Positions 1 through 12,632 of a stretch of 64,000 nucleotides of DNA are shown here, piece by piece. Within the stretch, counting starts at the first letter, position 1; each line of letters starts with the position of its first letter. Position numbers and translations under genes: made by a program. This DNA comes from Poecilobothrus nobilitatus (taxonomy: Eukaryota > Arthropoda > Insecta > Diptera > Dolichopodidae), in NCBI GenBank assembly GCA_947095535.1, contig OX352774.1, positions 237,547,825 to 237,611,824 of the forward strand. Reading direction: 5' to 3'. Below the pieces are notes generated by a model, which saw only the letters and a list, made by a program, of their open reading frames with translations, did no database searches and was not told the origin of the DNA.

Positions 1-1750
1 TATCACCGGACCAAAATTCACACCAAATAATAATTACTTGTGGGAGTTCTTAAATTGCATGCATTCTGTTCACCCCAAACATGACAATAGTCACGATGAT
101 TAAAATGAACCGCAAGTTGCTCTCAAGATAGTTTTATTCGAAATGAAAAATTTTCATTTTTATGATTGATTTTTATTAAAGAGTGTTATGATTAAAGATA
201 TATGACATATCATGACATATATATATATATATATATATATATTTTTAAATAACACCTAATTATGTTTTTGGCAGAAAAAAAATTTTGCCAACTTTAAATG
301 AACAACATTTTTTAGGGCAATATATTATATGCTAAATATACTAATGAAGAACCGTTTAAAATCAATAAAATATATAATGAAATAATGATAATTATAAGGT
401 ATTAAAGAAAATTTTTAAATACTTCAAAAAAATAATTTAATTTTGCAAAGTATCTAATCATAATTTTACAAAATTTATTTATTTTTATTTTCTATTTTTT
501 TTTTTCTTAAAAAGAATTATGCACTCTATTGCACAATCAAATTGCATCAATATAATTAAATAGGTATTTATATATATAGGTATATACATATATAATCTAA
601 ACTATTTTTAGTCTATTAAAATTAATGTAATAATTTATGCTTATTATATCTATAAAATATAATATACTTAATATTATGTTATTTTTATATTTATGATTTT
701 TGTTATTGTTATGGTTTTTGTTTTTAATTATGTCATTATAGTTTTTAATATTAATGCAACATATATATATATATATTTTTTTTTTATAAATAGTATCATA
801 TACGTATGTACTTCCATGACCCACATTTTCTGGATATAAATATTGCAAAAATAAAAGAATTTTTAGCAAAAAATTTTAGTATTTTTAAAATAAAATGAAT
901 CTATTTTAAATTATTATTTATTATAATTAATTTTAATATTTTGACAAAAATTAATATACCTATATATACATATATAAAAAAAAATTTCATTATAATTTTA
1001 ACGTTAAAATTATGTTGCCATCTTTTTTTATTAATTTTTTTTTTGTTTTTTTTTTTTTGGTTTTTATATTTTAAAAGTTTTATATTGCATAAGTATCTAT
1101 GAAATTTTCGCGTTCTAATTTTTATTTAACAATAAAAAAAAAATGAAAAAATTTTATATTTAAAAACCAAAATAACAAAAACAAAAAAAAAAATATATAA
1201 ATTTATTAGAAAATTGAACTTGTTGAAACTAAAATTACTTTGACATAAAAAGGAAAAGGAGAAAACACTAAAGTGACTAACTATATAATAATTAATTATT
1301 TGTTTGACGTAGTTAATATTATTCAAATATAGATGGCCTTATTAATAAATAATATATACATATATATTTATAAATATAATATAGTTTTTTTTTTTCTAAT
1401 TAATATATTATATAATGTAGTAGGTATATGAATGATTTTTTTTTTTTTTTTGTGGAAATTTATTTTGATTTATTTATTTATTTTACTATAATTTTACCAG
1501 AATTTTAGTCTAGAAAATGTCTATTTATTTTAAAATGAATTTTACATTTGACATATTCAAGATTTTGTATATTATGCTTATGTCGAAATGTTATTGAGAC
1601 GAAAACGACTTTATTTATTGTAAAATATTTATTTTGATTTATTGCAAATATACTTTAAATTTCTATTATAAACTGTAATATACAAAAAAAAATTTTTAAA
1701 TATCTTCTTTGATTGTAGCAGAAGTATGAAATTTATAAAATTAAATTAAA
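1..1750. other. AT-rich non-coding sequence
   Basis: No coding region, RNA gene or mobile-element terminus was recognised. The stretch consists of A/T homopolymers and short AT microsatellites. Short open frames at 597-869 and 1126-1326 on the minus strand are rich in F, Y, I, N and K and reflect base composition rather than a protein. Confidence 0.7.
217..242. repeat. (AT)n microsatellite
   Basis: An uninterrupted AT dinucleotide run of about 13 units. It is likely to be length-polymorphic. Confidence 0.9.
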
Positions 1751-2511
1751 CGAGGAAGAGTACAGTAGAGTAGACTGTGTCAACTCTGGGATACCCGTAT
1801 GAACGTAATATATCCTGTTTCTATAAAACTTGATCATCTTTTAAAAACATTCAGATGTTTTAGTACCGAACTACAGAGATATATTTATGTAAATTGTGGA
1901 GTTGTATGACAGCTACCCGAATCTATTGCGCCTAGCTTCATTAAGTTCCAAGAAATGAAAGAAGCCTGAACCGACTGCTTTCGACCAATCAAATTTTACA
2001 AAAGTTTTTGGCATGCAACTCGACACTTTTTCACTAAATTTCAGATAGCTAGCTTCAATAGACACTGAGTTATTTTCATTTAAAAAGAGAAGTTGTATGG
2101 CAACTATCCGAACCTGTCATATCATCACAACCAAATTTTACACAAGTTGTTGCCATAAAACTTGATCATCATTTGCAAAATTTCAAATACCTAGCTTGAA
2201 TAGATACTGAGTTATTTCTATATAAAAATAGAAGTTGTATGGCAGCTACTAGAACCCGCCGCCCGAAAATGTTGGATTTAAATAGTAAAACTAAAAGTTT
2301 TGCAAAAGTGACGTAAAAAAATTTCAGCCCCCCAGCTCCTTTATTTTTTTAGTTATCGTGCGGACGGACGAACGTACATGGCTTAATCGACTCAGAATTC
2401 GATTCTGAGCCGATCCATACCTTTGACACTATATCTAGCTCTACTCCTTTAAGGTGTCACAAACGTAATGGCAAATTTATTATACCCTTGAACATAGTTC
2501 ATACAGGTATA
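1751..2511 (+). repeat. Dispersed repeat family A, copy 1
   Basis: This block recurs in reverse orientation at 53118-53784. Both copies begin with cgaggaagagt(a/g)cagtag, continue through tacccgtatgaacgta, and end with gtgtcacaaacg(t/c)aatggc followed by a terminal tatacc-type motif. The interior holds imperfect tandem subrepeats of roughly 110-120 bp built around aaaacttgatcatc, cctagcttcaatag and gttgtatggcagctac, visible near 1830, 2000 and 2160. Its outer ends share TACC(C/T)GTATGAAC in inverted orientation (start near 1791; reverse complement near 2496-2508), so it may be a non-autonomous inverted-terminus element. The cggacggacgaacgtacatg segment near 2360 resembles sequences I associate with repeats in other flies. 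There is no coding capacity. Superfamily is unknown. Confidence 0.75.
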
Positions 2512-2619
2512 AAAAATTAAAATTAAATTGAGGAAGTCAAAATCATAACAAAAGCTTCTTTATATAAAATTTTAGAGGAAACTTTAGTTAGAATTTCCTT
2601 CATTTACTTTTTCGAAAAT

Positions 2620-2860
2620 TACCTCGATTGAATTCAAAAACGGGCCATTCCTCTCATTTATAATCCCATTAAGATTAATACTATCATTTCTCTTGGAATC
2701 CGTCGTTTTTATTTTTTATAGATATCAATTGTAGGTAATTACACCTGCTCAAATGAAATTAAATCTCTAATGCCTCGCCTCAAACAATTCCAACACACCA
2801 CTAGATGTCTTCAATGTAATTGCTAATTTCTACTACATGAGACTAAGTGGTACACTCTAT
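2620..2860 (+). pseudogene. LINE reverse transcriptase C-terminal relic (family L)
   Basis: The plus strand reads, with stops and a frameshift, as the region following the RT catalytic domain of a non-LTR retrotransposon. From 2626 the frame gives IQKRAIPLIYNP, then SLGIRRF, then a shifted frame with FYRY and VGNYTCSNEIKSLMPRLKQF. The family pattern is IQxRAxRLI...SLxHRRxVxxLSLFYRYxxGxCSxEL. The same blocks are present at 33200-33830 and 63190-63550, which supports one LINE family. The copy is heavily decayed and 5' truncated. It sits between two family-A pieces. Confidence 0.6.
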
Positions 2861-3000
2861 TGGATATAGCGATTTGTTTGTTGTAAAAACTTCAAAAATT
2901 CGGAACCTATTAATATAGTTTCTACTTTTTGATTCATTCTACTTGTAGTAGAAAGGAACCATATTTCTAGATTGTGATTCATGAGTAAAAAACAAAAATT

Positions 3001-3075
3001 CAAAATTTCAGACGCCTCATTTAATTAAATACCGAGATATATTTATGAAAAATTTTAGAGTTGTATGACAGCTGA
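3001..3075 (+). repeat. Family A fragment
   Basis: It shares tttcagac-cct, accgagatatatttatg and gagttgtatgacagct with the 1870-1915 part of the family A copy upstream. Only one internal subrepeat remains and no termini are visible. It could be the remains of a copy broken by insertion of the LINE relic between 2512 and 3000. Confidence 0.55.
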
Positions 3076-4555
3076 CATAAAAAGAATTAAACAAATACTC
3101 CTATTCATTTTGATGGAATAGAAAAAGGTGAAACTGTGAATTCATAAAAGTAATCTACTGTCAATTTACTTATTTACTTTAATTATTTTTATGATTAGTC
3201 ATATCAGAAGAAAATTGCTTTGACTAGATTAATACAAGACATATTTTAAGAGCTGTATAAAATTGAAGAAAATTTATGAAAGACACAAAATTAGCGATGG
3301 CCCATTGTATTGACCAATTTAAAGTTGGAAGCGTTGACTTAAACCAATTGTAACAAATTGTCATAAAGAAAAAAAACTGAAAAAATGGGTTTTAGCGAAT
3401 TTTAACAATCGAAAATTTATTGGGAAATAATTTCCCGTCGGTTTTCAAGAAAATATTCGTTTATATATTCTATATTGAATTTTAACATAAACGGAAGCAA
3501 TATTTTATTTGCAGAGTTGATTTGAATTATTGAAAGGTTATTAGTTATCACTTTTATTTTTATTATATGTAATTAAAAATATTCTACTACCCAAAATTAC
3601 ATAATTAATTTTAAAAAAACTAAAAAAAAAACCAAAGAATATAAATTCTAAATTCATTTTAAAAAACTTAAACACAATAACTTTCTTTTAAATAATAGAA
3701 ATTCTATTTTATTATAATAAATGAATTTATTTAAAAAAGTAAAAACAAAAAAATTGAAAAATTAAATACATAATATAATTATTAAATTTATTCATTGTAA
3801 ACAATATTATTTTGATTCTATACGTATATCCTATATATATATAATAATAATAATATATAGGTATATAATAAAATAAAAATAAATTATCTTAAAAAAATAC
3901 CATATAACATTGTAACAAATTGGATTTTTCTAAACAAAAATTTTATTAAAAATAGTTCCAAAAAGTTAAAAAAAAAAGAAACTTTCTATAATGTAAATAT
4001 AATATACAGTTAAAGACAAAAATTTGTACATATAATATTTTTGGTTTTAATATTTAATACTGTGATTAGAAAATATTCAATAGACAGGAAATAATGAACT
4101 TCTATGGTAATCCCGATTGGTGTCGAAGGGATAACATCACCATTTGAAAATGTTGATATCAAATTTATTGTACTGAAAATATCTCTTAAACAGCTAAGCC
4201 CATCATACTGATTGATAGATAGATAGAATACAATAAAATTAGACTTTGCAGGTAACCTATCTATTATATAAAAGCCGTAAACGTTTGCAACAATTATTTT
4301 CTTTATTTTTCAAAACAAAAACATAATGGAAAAAAAGAATAAAAAAAATTGAAAATTTTTTCTTTAGTTTTCTTAGTGTTGCTATCTAGATTTTTACGTT
4401 TATTTAAATTTATTTTTATTATTATTGTAAAAAGTTACGTATTCTTACAAATACAGGGTGCATAGCTCTCAAAAAACATTTTTAAAATAAATAAAAACTA
4501 CATTAGAACAGAAAGATATTTGTTTTTATTTCATTAAAAAGTTAAGTAATAAAAA
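3076..4555. other. AT-rich non-coding sequence
   Basis: No gene or element was recognised. A cacagggtg-like end, atacagggtgcatag, occurs near 4453 and resembles mariner-type MITE termini, but no matching inverted end was found nearby. A (TA)n/(TAA)n tract lies near 3833-3870. Confidence 0.6.
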
Positions 4556-4652
4556 ACCAATATTATTTCTAGATTACTAAGATACCAGTATTATTAACCA
4601 ATATTATTTCTTGATTACCAGACTGGCGTATGCTACGCCAGGTTTATCTAGT
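4556..4652 (+). mobile_element. Helitron-type 3' terminus
   Basis: At 4623-4641 there is a perfect GC-rich hairpin in an AT-rich setting: stem CTGGCGTA / TACGCCAG (8 bp) with a 3 nt loop TGC. Six bases (GTTTAT) separate it from CTAG at 4648-4651, which is followed by T. A short 3' hairpin a few bases before CTRR, with a host T next, is the known signature of Helitron right ends. Just upstream, aaccaatattatttct occurs twice about 40 bp apart. No Rep/helicase coding sequence and no convincing 5'-TC end were located, so the left boundary is arbitrary and the element is presumed non-autonomous. A second end of the same plan is at 27011-27039 on the minus strand. Confidence 0.6.
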
Positions 4653-5729
4653 AGAATATAATATCTATTGTACTACGCAAACTTTGTCAAATTGAAGTTA
4701 TGTTGCAAGAAAATCTATTACTGTGAATTATACAGTTTTTATATGCTTAACAAATTGAATTAAATTTATTAAAAATTTAATAATTAAATTAAAAAAAAAA
4801 AAAGCTGGATATCTCCTAAACCTTTATTAATATTCTTTCTGAAAATAGCACGACCCAGTAATACTAATCACAAACGGAAAGTAGATATACAAAATAAAAA
4901 ATCTTAAAAAGTACAAAGTTCTAATTTAAGGTTTAGAAACATAAATAAATTTAAAAACATATCTATGGACGTCTATATACGTCTATATATCTATGGACGT
5001 TCCCAGATAAAAACAAACACTAACCAAGATTTTTCATACAGTATACTGCAGAAAATACAAACCATATTATTATGTCTATATCACATGTCTGTTATCGTAC
5101 AGAATTACCGATTACAAATAATACATACAAATATAATTATTATTTTTGTCTTGTCCTTAATATATTTTTTAAGCGCGCCACCACCAAGGAATATCGCTAT
5201 TATTATTATAGATATTTAATATAAATTCATTATCCTTATGATTTTATCCATATGAAAATTTTGTCCTTTTGTATAGTAAATTTTTTGGCAAACACTGTTT
5301 GGGACAATGTTTTAAATTTTAAAAATTTTGTTTATTTACTAAAAAAAACAAAGAATTTATATTAAAAAGAAAAAAAAAAAAACTTTCACAATTTAATCAA
5401 AATTAAATTGAAAAAATAATTCATTGATCAGTTGGTGTTGTTCTACATGTATTCTGTTAATTTTAATTCAAATTCAATTTTATTTAAAATAATTTTATTT
5501 TAAAATTACTTAAAATATACAAAACATTAAACATTAAAGAATTGTTTTGTTTTTAACCTGAATAATTATTTTTTATTTTGGATTTATTTTAGCAAAAACA
5601 CAACATTTATTTTAAATAAATCAATACGTATACGACAACAAGCACACTCTAATTTTTCTTTCTTTAAACCTGAAAAAAAAAATTTATATCTTTAAATATT
5701 TTACTTTTTTTTAATTTATTAATATATAT
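4653..5729. other. AT-rich non-coding sequence
   Basis: No supported feature. The open frame at 4965-5219 lacks recognisable motifs and has simple composition. Confidence 0.6.
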
Positions 5730-5801
5730 GACCCAGACGGGGTTTGAACCCGAGATGTTCCGAATTATAGGCCGGTATCTTAACTATTACACCATTGACT
5801 G
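5730..5801 (-). repeat. tRNA-related sequence (SINE head or tRNA pseudogene)
   Basis: On the minus strand both internal Pol III promoter boxes are intact: A box TGGTGTAATAG (5784-5794) and B box GGTTCAAACC (5741-5750). A D stem and four of five T-stem pairs can be drawn. The 7 nt acceptor arms (CAGTCAA and CTGGGTC) pair poorly and the anticodon stem is weak, so a working tRNA is unlikely. An A/T-rich tail follows the T arm on the minus strand. This fits the head of a tRNA-derived SINE or a decayed tRNA copy. No flanking target-site duplication was found. Confidence 0.6.
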
Positions 5802-7837
5802 GAAATGTCTCCGCTCTATAAAATCATTTCCGATTTTCTAGATAATTCCAGGAACCTGTTCAAAATATTATTTTACTTTATATTTTAGCTTTCTTTTATT
5901 ATTCTAGAAAAAAAAAAACCTGTTATTTGTTGAAATTTATTAGATATAGTGTGTAACATTTTTATTCATAAATGCAAATTAATTTTTTTTTTATTTCTCT
6001 TTTTTTTTTTCTAGTCCTATTTAATTTTTTTAAATTTAAGCTTTGAACTCATAAAGGAAAATCTTTCTCCATACCAAGGAAAAATCTTAAGCACTTTAAA
6101 AACGAGAACAAGTAATGAAATAGGAATCAAATACTGCTGTTACATCAATTAATTTGAGAATCACAATCATTTTGAAAGATAAACAAACAAGCAGTTATTA
6201 GACATTTAAACTCACGTCACCCAGATAAACAATATTGTAGGCATAAATCAATTTTTACAACCTTATACCAAAACTTGGTGACGAAAAATTAATTAAATAG
6301 ATTTTTAATATAAAAATTAAAAAATTTTATTAAAAAAGTCATATTCAGAACCATTTTACCTTTAACTTTCATTTTAGTTTATACTTATAAACTTAAAATG
6401 TTAAAATGAATTGAATTTTTCTTTATAAAAGTGTTCTTTCACAACTGGAACTTCCAGAAACTTTTCATTCACTTTATTTTATTTTAATCAGATTTAATTT
6501 GAATATATGTATATAAATACATATATGTATTTTATTTTATTTTATCAAAGCGATATGTGATAATGTTTTTGCGACAAAAATTTACGTGACTTTTTTTTAA
6601 TTTCTTCCACACAGAAAAACAAAATAAAAAAGCCTACAAAAGGAGACTACAAAAATAAGAAGACAACACGATTTTCATATGAAAAAAAAAAATAAAAATA
6701 CACCAAAAAGAAAATAATATAGAAGGAATAGAAGGAAAATTTAAACAAAAGTTCAACCACCAACCAAAAAAAAAACAAAAAAAAAAACAAAAAAAATTTC
6801 ATATCAAAAGAACAGCCGAATAACCCTGAAGAGAATAAAAAAGACATGATATAAATAAGACGTAGTATAAGAAACAAAAAAACAACAAAAAAAAAAACAA
6901 GCAAACAGAAAATATATCACAAAATTTATCGCATGACACATAAACGGTAGTAACAAAAAAAAAAATAAAAATAAAACATGATATGTAAATTGCATATGGA
7001 AAAAAAAAGTGAATAGAAAAAAAAAAAAAAATAAAGAATGAATTTGATAGGATTTCAGTATCTACATATTTTTGTTTTTTATATTTAATTCAAAAAATTC
7101 TGTTATTTATAATACAAAATGTAATATTATTTATTTTAATATATTTTGACTTTCATTATGATGATGAGATTCAAATTCATTTACATTTGAAAATCATAAT
7201 GTTGTTTATTTTGGTTTTTATTCTTTTTTTTTTGATTATAAAAATCTCGTTATTTTATACAATTCTTTTTATTTTTTGTTTTTTTTTTTTTTTTTTTCAA
7301 TTTTTATAATTATCTAAACATATTACTTGTATATGTATTATAAAAAATAGGATTATTTTTCATAACTTATTTCGTTAGTTTCGTCTATAAATTACACCAT
7401 ATGAGGTATAAAAGCCATTTTTCTAACTCTTTATAATCCTTAACAATTTAATTAGCTACTGTAAAAACACTTTAAATAAAATTCAATTATGTTTATGATC
7501 TAGCATATTTATGGCTAACTTTGTACATTTTCTTTTAAAACATCAACAATCATTGTAATATTTCAAATGTTTACTTTTTATGCGGTCTATAAAGCGTTCT
7601 GTATTAGAACTATTAAAAAAAGAAAATTTATAAAGATTGAAGTAGCTTTTATAAATTTTAGGAAAACTGAAAGAACTAAGGAAATTAAAGAATTCGAACT
7701 CAAAATTAAAGGACTATTTTTTAACATTCAAAAATATAATTTAAATAATATGTGAAAAAAAATCGGTTTTGATTATTCGAAAAACGAATAAGCAGAAAAC
7801 AGATAATAGGAAATGGTAGGACAATTTTAAAATCATT
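5802..7837. other. AT-rich non-coding sequence with an A-biased tract
   Basis: No gene was recognised. From about 6605 to 7035 the plus strand is strikingly A-rich and T-poor, with many AAAAAC and CAA runs, and flips to T-rich after 7060. Minus-strand frames here translate to F/L/V-rich strings because of this bias and are not believable proteins. The small frame at 7567-7755 has no recognisable domain. Confidence 0.6.
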
Positions 7838-8180
7838 TAATTAGATGTGCGTTTTTTTGCCGCTCGGCGTCGCTTTCCTTAACGTATAGTCAACTAGATG
7901 TACCAATTTTTTTACACGTGGCAATACCATAGTTTATCATGGATCATTTCATGAATTTATGTCGCTATTGAAAATTGATATCAAAATATATGGAGTAAAC
8001 AGATTTTACTTTTTGCATTTTAATATAAAACAAAATATTTTTAGACGATTATGCAATGGCAGATTAAAATTAAATATACAAAATTAGAAGTAGCATTGAC
8101 GCATGCATTTTATTAAAACCTGTGTTTTCTAATTATACGTTTCGGCAAAACGCATTGAAATTCACTCATCTAATTGACGG
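7838..8180. mobile_element. Candidate MITE-like inverted-repeat element
   Basis: The left edge (about 7838-7872: taattagatgtgcg, then tttttttgccg) matches the reverse complement of the right edge (about 8139-8178: tcaattagatgagtg, then gcgttttgccg) in order and spacing, with mismatches. The interior has no coding capacity. A target-site duplication is not clear. It could be a small DNA transposon derivative; the superfamily is undetermined. Confidence 0.4.
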
Positions 8181-8994
8181 CACGTTTTAATTGATTACAG
8201 CTTTAAAGATACTTTTTAAAGCTAAATAGGAATAGTGTATTACTCAAACAATTAATATACATATGTAATATACATATATAAAAATGTATCTGGTAATTTT
8301 GTAAATTTTTTTTCATTTATATATAATATTTTGTATGATTGTGTCTTTATTGTTTCAAACTCTTTTGAACTTTTCAATTTAGAGATTTTATTTGAAATTT
8401 ATATGATATTTTTTTTTTTTCATTTATTTTGATGATTGACCCCTAGAAAAAAAAATTCAATATGATTGACATTATTTTGATTTTTATAATGTTTATCTCT
8501 CATTTTATTCCCTTTTTTTGTTGGTTTTAATTCTTTTGTTTTTCAAGAAATTTTTTTTTGTTTTGTATACAAAAATATATTTTTAGATTTTTGTTTGAAC
8601 AAAACCAAATAAAATAAAAACAAATGTAAGTCCTATGGCGACATAAAACCTTTACATTTTAATTTTATTTTATTTTTTTTTTTGTGTTTTACAAATCTAA
8701 TGAATATAAATGAATCTATAGATAATCTATACAGATATTATATAGAGCGCCTATATTTGCCGACAATAATAAACACTTTGAAGTCAATGTCATATTCCTA
8801 TTTAAAATAAATACTTTGATGTATTGAAAAAAGTTTGAAATAACCAAAACAGTTCAAAGAATAAATTTAAAGAATTATGTGTTTGGTTGTTTTTAATTAA
8901 AAAATTGATTTTCTTTTTCTTTTTTTGAATTTTATATTTAACATTGTATTTATAAACTTATAACATCAACACAGTAGTATAACATTTTTTTTTT
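8181..8994. other. AT-rich non-coding sequence
   Basis: No supported feature beyond homopolymer runs. Confidence 0.6.
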
Positions 8995-9180
8995 ATGAGG
9001 TAACTTATGCTATTTCTCAAGGATCTTTCACGTGTCATCAATATCAAGGTAACGAACAATGTTAGCGGAACACGCTGTATGCTGGAACAAAAGTTTGGAA
9101 AAATTCTAATTTCACATAACGGTAAATTTAAATATTAACTTTCAAAAAATGTTTATACAAATTTTTAAAAGTTGAAAAAT
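8995..9180 (-). repeat. Family E relic
   Basis: The stretch gaggtaacttatg, then ttcacataacggtaaattta and caaaaaatgtttatac, follows the same order as the family E copy at 15270-15440 (aaggtaatttatgcc, cgcatagcggtacattta, caaaaaatattcat). It is diverged and has no clear boundaries. Confidence 0.45.
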
Positions 9181-12100
9181 TTACTGCCCGTTAGCGTTTT
9201 TTGATTGAAATAATATAAAATATATCTTGAGATATAAATTTTTTTTTTTTGTTTTTAATTTACTATTCGAGAAATAAGGCAATCTAAAGAAGACTTTTAA
9301 ATCTTTTTAAAAAATATAACTTTTTGGAATGGTGTTATCTATAATAATTTGTCTTCTATAATAAAAGTAAAATTACTACATCCAAAAAGTATGCAATTAT
9401 GTTTAATTTTTAAAATTCTTGCAAATAAATAGGATCACGGTGATCAAGTATTTACCGATTGGGTGTGGGTTTAAATCCTGTACAGATTAATTCAATCGGA
9501 AAGAAAATTACTAAAAAATCATTCAATTTTAACAAATACCGCCGTTGCGAATAAATAAGTAACGTAAGTAAATTTTATAGAGGATGTCTCACGATAAGTT
9601 TTACATAAAGCAGTATGTAATTAGAACAAAAGAAACAAAAATTTTAATGAAAGAGGCATCTCTATTTTTAACGGTTTTTAAAATAACGGTATTCTAAATT
9701 TTTATGTGATAACATAAAAAGAACTTGTGAGTTTAATAATGAAATAAAATTTGTAGATAAATGTCGGTCGGTCGGTAGATAAATGTCGGTTTTAAAAAAT
9801 CACAGTTATACGATAAAAAAACAATAAAATTATTAAATTTTTTTATTTTTTCAGACATTTATATGAACCTTAATATTTAGAATATTTTAAATTAATGAAA
9901 AAATATAATTTTCTTTTTAAAAACATACTCGAAAAACTGTATGTTTTAATACTGTTATTTCTAAAACCTCTAGAATTAGACCCCCCCGTCTTCTGAAATA
10001 TTTTATCGTTTATAAGAGGCGAACATTCAATTACAAAATACACATTAATATAAGTACGGTGTAAATTAATAATAGCATAAATCTTATAATACCACTGTTC
10101 CATAGTGATTTGTTAATATTAAAATAAATAAAGCATAAATAAAATACCAGTAATTAATTAAAATTTATTTAATTAATTTATTTTTCAAATTCTAAAAATT
10201 TATTTCTGATCTGATAACCAATTATTTTCTAAAAATACTTTCCTAATATATTTTATATCTAATTTTAATACATTTAATTGACTTTAAAGTACATTTTATT
10301 CAAATTATGTAATACGATAACATAATATTTAAATCAATAATATGTGTTATATATATTTTTTGCGAATTACATATAAATTTTACATATTTAATTTCATTCA
10401 ACCATTATAGATTTAATTTTAGTTATTTGTATAATCTATTTATAAACATATGACACATATAAACGTATATTTAATATGTCCTTATTTTCTTTAACTATTT
10501 TATGCATTTTTAAATTTAAAAGAAATATATTTTTTTTTAAAAATATCTCTTTTAAATTGTATCTTTAAAATATACTGTACAAAAGCTGGAAAATTTTAAA
10601 ATACTAAAACTTCAAATCGAAATTTGATCATTATGGAAATTTATAGAAAATTTTTTTTATACCTTTCTCTTTGCAATTCTTGTTTCCTTAATTTCACCTT
10701 TAATTAACTTTTAAAAATGTTTTACTGGTAAAAAAAAAAAAAAATAAAATGTGTAATACCATATTGGATTGGACATTGTAAATAAAGATACAAAAAACAT
10801 TATAAAAAGAAAATTTTCCATTAATTGTTATTGAATTGATATAAAATTGATGAGGACTAGGAATGAGTACTATTTTGTTTTTTGTGTTTTTTTTTTAAAT
10901 GTCTTTTAGAGGAATTGCGTTTTTAGAAACGTATTGAAAAGAAATAAAATTTTATATTGTGAAAAATAATGGTTAAAATTTATTATCCATAATAAAAGAC
11001 ACATATTAAATAATATATATATTTTGTGGAAAGCTAAATAATCGTTTATTTTTACAGTATAACTCACTTAAATCTAACTATTAAAAGTGTTTTCTTAAAT
11101 TGTAAAACATATACATTTATATAATTTCTAAATATGTTATACAATACTAGATATAAGTGGAAAATTATTTCTTATATTGATTTGCAAATTAAAATCTTAT
11201 GCCCTAGTTTTAATTGCGATAACATGACAACTACACTACACCTACTAACTTCAAACTTTTATATATCAATGTATTGAATTATAATTGCGCAACGGTAGGC
11301 ACGGCGGTAATTAGATTTTTGAAACTGTATTAAAGAATTGTCAAAATTCAATACATTTTTGTTTTAACAACAGTTTATTGGAGAAAATTAGAAAATTTAA
11401 AAACATTGATGTTAAGTTTCTAAGTACGTGGGTATATTCATATATACGATGTTCCCTTTTCTTTCTATTTGCATTTTTTTATTAATTTTAATTTTTTATA
11501 TACTTTAAAAGCTAAATAACCAATTAGGGTGGTCTTTAAAATATATATTGTCGACATTTGTGCAATTGTCAATAAAATTATTTATATAATATAAAGTGAC
11601 ATTTCAGCACTATACTCTCGCGTTGGCAACGAAATTATAACTAGTATCGCTACAAGGTAATTGGTAGCCGTATTCGTGGTTGTGGTTGTGGTGGTAGCGC
11701 AAATATAATTAGAACATTAAATAGAACACTTTATAATTCAAATTTCCTGTAATTTTGTATTTCAGTAAATCGGTATCCCTACTTGCATTTAAATTTTTTT
11801 GTGACTCTGTAATTTGAATTTTCTGTATTTCGTATTTATTACTTTTCAAAAGGAAAAATTTTAAATCGGAATTTAAAAATAAATTGTTACAATTTACAGA
11901 TAATATACTGTTCGTACATACAACTCTATACTATTTTTTTAACCGTGTATCATCCTTTTGAACATAATAAAAACCAAGCAAAAGAAAAAAAATTATCCTT
12001 TTTTTGTCTCATTTCTTTCTTTGCAAACAAAATTTGTTAAATTAAGGATTAAGTGAATTAAATTTTTTTTTTATTTCTTTTCGGCAAACAAAACACAAAT

Positions 12101-12632
12101 TAAAATGTTAAGGTTGAATGTTTTCAGTTTTGTGGGAATTTTTTAAGTACTTAAGAGATTCCAACCAAAATATAATAATTATACTTTAGAATATGTTGTT
12201 CGAATTTAAAAAATTATTTTTTGATACCTACTCCTATTTTCTATTAAAATGTAGAATTAATAAAATGTTACAAATTTAAATGGTTGGAAAATCTTTTAAA
12301 ATGTAGGTGTAATTTTCTAATTGAGTGATTTTTTTACAAACTTTAATTGGGGGCAAAAAAAAATTCTTTGAAATAAACAAGAGTGAATTTAATTTAATTT
12401 TGCATTAAAAATCCTTTAGAGGAAATAAATAAATAATATATACTTTTCTGAACTGAACAATTTGTACAATTGAATAATTTCAATGGAAAAAAAGGTTTTT
12501 TGATTTTGTTTATAAAAAATTTTTGGGTTAAAACAAATAAGTATTATCTGCACAAATCTTTATTATTTTCTTAGTTCAGAGAAACAAAGATTTTACATTT
12601 TTAGATAATATAATTCCAAACTCAATAAAAAT
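9181..12632. other. AT-rich non-coding sequence
   Basis: No gene or element could be supported. Minor features are a ggtcggtcggt run near 9766 with a second gataaatgtcggt copy following, and a GT-rich patch (ggttgtggttgtggtgg) near 11680. The minus-strand frame at 9870-10103 shows no family motif. Confidence 0.55.

Noticed and set aside
4453..4470. acagggtgcatag as one end of a mariner MITE
   Set aside because: No inverted partner with a TA flank was found within about 1 kb.
6647..6995. Overlapping minus-strand frames rich in F, L and V that could look like membrane proteins
   Set aside because: They arise from a T-rich strand (poly-TTT and TTTTG runs) with no start context, conserved motif or plausible length.
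9430..9500. Possible third tRNA-like unit (gtgggtttaaatcctgtac near 9464)
   Set aside because: The B box has a central mismatch and the A box cannot be placed at a normal distance; too weak to list.
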